From Symsagittifera roscoffensis (taxonomy: Eukaryota; Xenacoelomorpha; Acoela; Convolutidae): a stretch of DNA of 64,000 nucleotides. The first letter of the stretch is position 1; every line of letters begins with the position of its first letter. Positions 56,401 through 64,000 of this stretch are shown one piece after another. The stretch covers positions 622,001 through 686,000 of the forward strand of contig NC_087064.1 in NCBI RefSeq assembly GCF_963678635.1, in the 5' to 3' direction. Under the pieces are notes generated by a model that did not search any database, was not told the DNA's origin, and saw only the letters and a list, made by a program, of their open reading frames with translations. The translations under genes and the position numbers were made by a program.

Positions 56401-57358
56401 CTGCGGTGACGCCACGTTAAAAGCCTACTTAAAGGTTTCTTAAATAACGTGTTCACGATTTTTAAATCGTGTGTCGAACAAAAATCCAGCAATTTATCAC
56501 CGTTTGAGTTTGTTTCTTGGTCGGCAGACCAGGCATCAGTAAGTCATCTCATTTCGGTCAATTGTTCTTTCCTGATTCTCGCATTCAAATCACCAAGTAT
56601 CAAAGTATGAGATCCAACTTTACGGCTGGGGATGCCGTTTTTCATTACTCTGAAGAGATCAGCGTAGAAGCAATCAACCCGCTTTTCACCTATCTCATCA
56701 TCAGGGTTAGTGGGACTGTAACAAACGACTATTTTAAACGTTTCACCATTGATGCGACTACTCAACCAGGCTACCATAACTCGATCACTTCGGCACCCAT
56801 GCCTGGTTAGTTTCATTTTCAGCGAATTGAAAATGAGAGCTACCCCGTTTCTATCTTTTCTCTCGGGGTCGCTCGCGCACACAATAGGGTAGTTTCTACC
56901 AAGATCAGAGACACCGTCGCTATTTAAGCGGGTCTCGCATAAACCATGGGCATCAAAATGCCGCTCGAGCATCAGCTGCTCTAACTCTCCTCCTTTAAAC
57001 CCCCCAAGGGTCCTACAATTCGAATGTCCAAACTTCCACGGGTGCTGCCTAACCAAAACATTGTTTCGGGGCAGTCGCCCACATTTACGATTGGTTTCTC
57101 TCATTGGTTTGAATGTAGGTAGATTTTTACAGGTATGGCTTACTGGACCGTATCATCAAACCTCTGTTATACACCGAGGAGGTGTTAGGCAGAATTCCTC
57201 ACGGATTTCCGCCTGCAGTTTAGTAGTGAAACCAATGTTAGATGTATCTTCCGGCTCTCGCCGAGGTGAGATCGTTGATTACCGCAGATTATGCTCACTC
57301 CAACGAGCGCCTGCGAACGACTCAATCCTAACGCAAGGAAACACTGCATATTAGAGCC
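53423..57358 (-). mobile_element. APE-type LINE inserted in the satellite
   Basis: A 3.9-kb element flanked by a 13-bp target duplication, AGTTCTATCATAA (53410-53422) and AGTTCTATGATAA (57359-57371), one mismatch, both derived from the satellite monomer. It has a 5' UTR of about 250 nt, one long decayed ORF, and a 3' end without a poly(A) tail. It appears close to full length. The domain order (endonuclease, RT, C-terminal C2H2 fingers) fits the RTE/CR1-like part of LINE diversity; the clade is not certain. Confidence 0.85.
53536..57104 (-). pseudogene. LINE endonuclease/reverse transcriptase ORF, inactivated
   Basis: It starts at the ATG at 57104. The APE endonuclease part carries SNCRTLGG, LCETRL, LGDLNAR and the catalytic GHHSDH (about 56300). 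An in-frame TGA interrupts it near 56544. RT follows: KAPGESQITSDLL, FIDLKKTFGSIDRE, MQGCVLGPLLF and the active-site box, which reads YADE instead of YADD (about 54940); the first catalytic motif also has Gly where Asp is expected. The C-terminus has C2H2 zinc fingers (HSKKEMYRHLRDNH, SGWTKHMQNCH and a third at about 53720) separated by a TKGIERTV tandem repeat (24-bp DNA repeat, 53990-54065). At least four frameshifts separate the segments. A dead copy. Confidence 0.88.
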
Positions 57359-57371
57359 AGTTCTATGATAA

Positions 57372-60300
57372 AAGGATGGACACCGATTGGAAAGTTTCTC
57401 TCTTTTTCTCACTTTTACATTCGCCGCAACAATTAGGTGCTTTTTTCTTAATTAATCATTAGTTCTATGATAAAATGATGGAGACAGATTGGAAAGTTTC
57501 TCCCTCCTTCTCACTCCTACACTCGCCGCAATATAGGGGTGCTTTTTCTTAATTACTCATTAGTTCAAGATAAAAAAAATTGAAAACAGATTAGAAACTT
57601 TCTACCGCTTTCACATTCTTACACTTGCCGCAACAATGAGGTGCTTTTTTCTTAATTACTCATAAGTTCTATGATAAAAGGAACAAGATACAATAGAAAA
57701 CTTCCCCCTCCTTCTAACTCTTACCTTCGGCGCAACATAGGGTTGCTTTTTCTTAATTTATCTTTAGTTCTCTGATAAAAGGATGGAGAAAGATTGGAAA
57801 ATTTCTCCCTCCTTCTCACTCTTACAATTGCCGCAATATAGGGGGTGCTTTTTCTTAATTAATCTTTAATTCTATGTTAAAGGGATGGAGACAGATTGGA
57901 AAGTTTCTCCCGATTTTCAACTCCTACACTCGCCGCAATATAGGGGCGCCTTTTCTTAATTACTCATTAGTTCAAAATAAAAAGATGGAGACAGGTTGGA
58001 AAATTTCTACTTCTTTCTCAATCTTACACTTGTCGCAACAATGAGGTGCTTTTTCTTAATTATTCATTAATTCAAGATAAAAAGATGGAAACACTTTGGA
58101 AAATTTCTACCTCTTTCTCAATCTTACACTTGTCGCAACAGTGAGTTGCTTTTTTTTCTAATTACTCGTTAGTTCTATGATAAAACGATGGACACCGACT
58201 GGAAATTTTCTCTCTATTTCTCACTCTTACATTCGCAGCAACAATGATGTGCTTTTTTCATAATTACTCATTAGTTCTATGATAAAAGGATGGAGACAGA
58301 TTGGAAAGTTTCTCCCTCCTTCTCACTCTTACATTCGCCGCAACATAGGGGTGCTTTTTCTTAATTTATCATTAGTTCTATGATAAAAGGATGAGACAGA
58401 TTGGAAAACTTCTTCCTCCTTCTCACTCTTACATTCGCCGCAATATAGGGGTGCATTTTTCTTAATTAATCATTAGTTCTATGATAAAAAGATGGCGACA
58501 GAGTGGAAAGTTTCTCCCTTTTTCCACTCCTACACTCGCCGCAATGTAGGGATGCTTTTTCTTAATTACTCATTAGTTGAAGATAAAAAACATGGAAACC
58601 GATTAGAAATTTTCTACCGCTCTCTCATTCTTACACTTGCCGCAACAATGAGGTGCTTTTTCTTAATTACTCATTAGCTCTATGATAAAAGGATGAAGAT
58701 AGAATAGAAAAGTTCACCCTCCTTCTCACTCTTACGTTCGCCGCAACATAGGGGTGCTTTTTCTTAATTTATCATTAGTTCTATGATAAAAGGATGGAGA
58801 CAGATTGGAAAACTTCTCCCTTCTTCTCACTCTTACATTCGCCGCAATATAGGGGTGCTTTTTCTTAATTAATCTTTAATTCTATGTTAAAGGGATGGAG
58901 ACAGATTGGAAAGTTTCTCCCTCTTTTCAACTCCTACACTCACCGCAATATAGGGGCGCCTTTTCTTAATTACTTGTTAGTTCAAAATGAAAAGATGGAG
59001 ACAGGTTGGAAAATTTCTACTTCTTTCTCAATCTTACACTTGTCGCATTAGTGAGGTGCTTTTTTTTCTAATTACTCATTAGTTCTATGATAAAACGATG
59101 GACACCGAATGGAAATTTTCTCTCTATTTCTCACTCTTACATTCGCAGCAACAATGATGTGCTTTTTTCATAATTACTCATTAGTTCTATGATAAAAGGA
59201 TGGAGACAGATTGGAAAGTTTCTCCCTCCTTCCCACTCTTACATTCGCCGCAACATAGGGGTGCTTTTTCTTAATTTATCATTAGTTCTATGATAAAAGG
59301 ATTAGACAGATTGAAAAACTTCTTCCTAGTTCTCACTCTTACATTCGCCACAATATAGGGGTGCATTTTTCTTAATTAATCATTAGTTCTATGATAAAAA
59401 GATGGCGACAGAGTGGAAAGTTTCTCCCTCTTTTCCACTCCTACACTCGCCGCAATATAGGGATGCTTTTTCTTGATTACTCATTAGTTGAAAATAAAAA
59501 ACATGGAAACAGATTAGAAATTTTCTACCGCTCTCTCACTCTTACGTTCGCCGCAACATAGGGGTGCTTTTTCTTAATTTATCATTAGTTCTATGATAAA
59601 AGGATGGAGACAGATTGGAAAACTTCTCCCTTCTTGTCACTCTTACATTTGCCGCAATATAGGGGTGCTTTTTCTTAATTAATCTTTAATTCTATGTTAA
59701 AGGGATGGAGACAGATTGGAAAGTTTCTCCCTCATTTCAACTCCTACACTCACCGCAATATAGGGGCGCCTTTTCTTAATTACTCATTAGTTCAAAATGA
59801 AAAGATGGAGACAGGTTGGAAAATTTCTACTTCTTTGTCATTCTTACACTTGTCGCAACAATGAGGTGATTTTTCTTAATTATTCATTAATTCAAGATAA
59901 AAAGATGGAGACACATTGGAAAATTTCTACCTCTTTCTCAATCTTTCACTTGTCGCAACAGTGAGGTGCTTTTTTTCTAATTACTCGTTAGTTCTATGAA
60001 AAAAGGATGGAGACAGATTGGAAAACTTCCCCCTCTTTCTCACTCTTACAATCGCCGCAACATAGGGGTGCTTTTTCTTTATTAATCATTAGTTCAAGTA
60101 AAAAAAGATAAAGACAGGTTGGAATTTTTCTACCTCTTTCTCATTCTTACACTTGCCGCAACAATGAGGTGCTTTTTTCTGAACTGCTCATTAGTTCTAT
60201 GATAAAAGGATGAAGACAGATTTGAAAACTTCCCCCTCCTTCTCACTCTTACTTTCGCCGCAACGTAGGGGTGCTTTCTCTTAATTAATCTTGAATTCTA

Positions 60301-63300
60301 TTTTAGAAGGATGGAGACAGATTGGAAAACTTCCCCCTCCTTGTCACTCTTACATTCGCCGCAACATAGGGGTGCTTTTTCTTAATTAATCATTAGTTCT
60401 ATGATGAAATGATGGTGACAGATTGGAAAGTTTCTCCCTCTGTTCAACTCCTACCCTCGCCGCAATATAGGGGCGCCTTTTCTTAATTACTCATTAGTTC
60501 AAAACAAAAAGCTGGAGACAGGTTGGAAAATTTCTACCTCTTTCTCATTCTTACACTTGTCGCAAAAATGAGGTGCTTTTTTCTAATTACTCGTTAGTTC
60601 TATGATAAAAGGAGGGACACCGATTGGAAAGTTTCTCTCTATTTCTCACTCTTACATTCGCAGCAAAAATGAGGTGCTTTTTCTTAATTATTCATTAGTT
60701 CAAGTTAAAAAGATGAAGACATATTGGAAAATTTCTACCTCTTTCTCACTCCTGCATTCGCCGCAACATGGGGGTGTTTTTTCTTAATTAATCAATAGTT
60801 CTAGGATAAAACGATGGAGACAGATTGGAAAGATTCTCCCCATTTTTCCACTTCTTTACTTGCCGCAAAATAGGGATGTATTTTCTTAATTACTCAATAG
60901 TTCAAGATAAAAAAAAGATGGAGACCGATTGGAAAATTTCTACCTCTTTCTCATTCTTACACTTGCCGCAACAAAGAAGTGCTTTTTCCTAATTACTCAT
61001 TAGTTCTATGATAAAAGGATGAAGACCGATTGGAAAAGTTCCCCCCTCCTTCTCTTTTTTACATTCGCCGCAACATAGGGGTGCTTTTTCGTAATTTATC
61101 ATTAGTTCTATGATAAGAGGATAAAGACAGATTGGAAAACTTCTCACTCCTTCTCACTCTTACATTCGCCGCAATATAGGGGTGCTTTTTCTTAATTAAT
61201 CTTTATCAATTCTTTGTTAAAAGGATGGAGACAGATTAGAAAACTTCCCCCTCCTTCTCACTCTTACACACGCCGCAATATAGGGATGCTTTTTCTTAAT
61301 TACTCATTAGCTCAAGATAAAAAAAGATGGAGACAGATTGGAAATTTTCTACCTCTTTCTCATTCTTACACTTGCCGCAACAATGAGGTGCTTTTTCCTA
61401 ATTACTCATTAGTTCTATGTTAAAAGGATGAAGACCGATTGGAAAACTTCCCCCTCCTTCTCTTTTTTACATTCGCCGCAACAAAGGGGTGCTTTTTCGT
61501 AATTTATCATTAGTTCTATGATAACAGGATGAAGACATATTGGAAAACTTCTCACTCCTTCTCACTCTTACATTCGCCGCAATATAGGGGTGCTTTTTCT
61601 TAATTAATCTTTAATTCTATGTTAAAAGGATGGAGACAGATTGGAAAACTTCCCCCTCCTTCTCACTCTTACACACGCCGCAATATAGGGATGCGTTTTC
61701 TTAATTACTCATTAGCTCAAGATAAAAAAAGATGGAGACAGATTAGAAATTTTCTACCTCTTTCTCATTCCTACACTTGCCGCAACAATGATGTGCTTTT
61801 TTCTTAATTACTCATTAGTTCTATGATAAAAGGATGAAGATAGATTGGAAAACTTCCCCCTCCTTCTCACTCTTACATTCGCCGCATAATAGGGGTGCTT
61901 TTTCTTAATTAAACATTAGTTCTATGAAGAAATGATGGAGACAGATTGGAAAGTTTCTCCCTCTGTTCAACTCCTACACTCGCCGCAATATAGGGGCACC
62001 TTTTCTTAATTACTCATTAGTTCAAAATAAAAAGATGGAGACAGGTTGGAAAACTTCCCCCTCCTTCTCTTTTTTACATTCGCCGCAACATAGGGGTGCT
62101 TTTTCCTAATTTATCATTAGTTCTATGATAACAGGATGGAGACAGATTGGAAAATTTCCCCCTGCTTCTCACTCTTACACTCGCCGCAATATAGGGATGC
62201 TTTTTCTGGATGCTGAGACAGATTGGAAATTTTCTACCTCTTTCTCATTCTTACACTTGCCGCAACAATGAGGTGCTTTTTTCTTAATTACTCATTAGTT
62301 CTATGATAAAAGGATGAAGATAGATTGGAAAACTTCCCCCTCCTTCTCACTCTTACTTTCGCCGCAACATAGGGGTGCTTTTTCTTAATAAAACACTAGT
62401 TCTATGATGAAATGATGGAGACAGATTGGAAAGTTTCTCCCTCTGTTCCACTCCTACACTCGGCGCAATATAGGGGCGCCTTTTCTTAATTACTCATTAG
62501 TTCAAAATAAAAAGATGGAGACAGGTTGGAAAACTTCCCCCTCCTTCTCTTTTTTACATTCGCCGCAACATAGGGGTGCTTTTTCCTAATTTATCATTAG
62601 TTCTATGATAACAGGATGGAGACAGATTGAAAAACTTCTCACTCCTTCTCACTCTTACATTCGCCGCAATATAGGGGTGCTTTTTTTTATTAATCTTTAA
62701 TTCTATCTTAAAAGGGTGGAGACAGATTGGAAAATTTCCCCCTGCTTCTCACTCTTACACTCGCCGCAATATAGGGATGCTTTTTCTTAATTACTCATTA
62801 GCTCAAGATAAAAAAAGATGGAGACAGATTGGATTTTTTCTACCTCTTTCTCATTCTTACACTTGCCGCAACAATGAGGTGCGTTTTTCTTAATTACTCA
62901 TTAGTTCTATGATAAAAGGATGAAGACAGATTGGAAAACTTCCCCCTCCTTCTCACTCTTACTTTTGCCGCAACATAGGGGTGCTTTCTCTTAATTAATC
63001 TTCAATTCTATGTTAAAAGGATGGAGACAGATTGGAAAACTTCCCCCTCCTTCTCACTCTTACTTTTGCCGCAACATAGGGGTGCTTTCTCTTAATTAAT
63101 CTTCAATTATATGTTAAAAAGATGGAGACAGATTGAAAATCTTCTCCCTCTTTTCCACTCCTACACTCGCCGCTATAGGGGTGCTTTTTCTTATTTACTC
63201 ATTAGTTCAGGATAAAAAGATGAAGACAGGTTGGAAAACTTCTACCTCTTTCTCAATCTTACACTTGTCGCAACAAAGAGGTGCTTTTTTCCTAATTACT

Positions 63301-64000
63301 CATTAGTTCAAGATAAAAAGATGGAGACAGATTGGAAAATTTCTGCCTCTTTCTCATTCTTACACTTGCCGCAACAAAGAGGTGCTTTTTTCCTAATTAC
63401 TCATTAGTTCTTTGATAAAATGATGAAGACAGATTGGAAAACTTCCCCCTCCTTCTCACTTTTACATTCGCCGCAACATAGGGGTGCTTTTTCCTAATTT
63501 ATCATTAGTTCTATGATAAAAGGATGGAGACAGATTGGAAAACTTCTCACTCCTTCTCACTCTTACATTCGCCGCAATTTAGTGGTGCTTTTTCTTAATT
63601 AATCTTTAATTCTATGTTAAAAGGATGGAGCTAGATTGGAAAACTTGCCCTCCTTCTCACTCTTACACTCGCCGCAACAGAGGGGTGCTTTTTCCTAATT
63701 AATCACTGGTTCTATGATAAAAAGATGGAGACAGATTGAAAAATTTCTCCCTCTTTTCCACTCCTACACTCGCCGCTATAGGGGTGCTTTTTCTTATTTA
63801 CTCATTAGTTCAGGATAAAAAGATGGAGACAGGTTGGAAAACTTCTACCTCTTTCTCATCCTTACACTTGTCGCAACAAAGAGGTGCTTTTTTCCTAATT
63901 ACTTATTAGTTCAAGATAAAAAGATGGAGACAGATTGGAAAATTTCTGCCTCTTTCTCATTCTTACACTTGCCGCAACAAAGAGGTGCTTTTTTCCTAAT
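57372..64000. repeat. 100-bp satellite array (right part)
   Basis: The same monomer family as 42604-53409, continuing to the window end. Monomers are more diverged and the higher-order pattern is looser: blocks of about 3-7 monomers recur, for instance those with GGGGCGCCTTTTC (57950, 58948, 59763, 60471 and later). No gene seen. Confidence 0.93.

Noticed and set aside
53536-57104. Intact LINE coding capacity
   Set aside because: An in-frame stop, several frameshifts and altered catalytic residues show that it is dead.
42604-64000. CENP-B box in the satellite (TTCGCCGCAAC...)
   Set aside because: TTCG and the spaced A fit, but the required CGGG is replaced by sequence such as ATAG.

Overview
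The window is animal (invertebrate-type) nuclear DNA. It holds a spliced host gene with LDL-receptor class A (LDLa) repeats, GT..AG introns, two LTR retroelements, an APE-type LINE, small inverted-repeat elements and long satellite arrays. No bacterial operon, rRNA, tRNA or CRISPR array was seen. The species cannot be named from the sequence.

Layout. 1-1290: 17-bp minisatellite. 1475-23256 (minus strand): a small host gene for a single-pass membrane protein with three LDLa repeats; its first intron contains element 1. 2755-21669: element 1, an 18.9-kb Ty3-like, retrovirus-like element with 410-bp LTRs and 4-bp target duplications (CATA). 21670-27435: host DNA with three inverted-repeat elements and LDLa exon A. 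27436-42294: element 2, a second copy in the same orientation (14.9 kb, TSD CTGA) with about 4.1 kb of gag-pol deleted and several other lesions. 42604-53409 and 57372-64000: one 100-bp satellite array with higher-order repeats, split by a decayed LINE (53423-57358, minus strand).

Element 1 is the most interesting object. All its reading frames are open and its LTRs differ at only 2 of 410 positions. In order it carries ORF0 (77 aa, in the leader), a structured leader, ORF1 (155 aa, very basic), a 2740-aa Gag-Pol in one frame (capsid, CCHC knuckle, DSGA protease, YLDD reverse transcriptase, RNase H, D-D-35-E integrase), two small membrane ORFs that a predicted 44-nt intron would join in frame, a 376-codon ORF with no methionine codon at all, an 872-aa Env-like glycoprotein with a PTAP motif in its tail, and a 601-aa ORF of unknown function. 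A 1.6-kb 3' region follows, with a predicted intron, a repeated 9-mer and palindromes that are identical in both copies. The overlapping ORFs, in-frame splice signals, basic protein and conserved RNA folds resemble a complex retrovirus more than an ordinary Ty3 element. The two copies act as a natural comparison: internal sequence has diverged by several percent, mostly silently in ORF0, so the accessory ORFs look like real genes.
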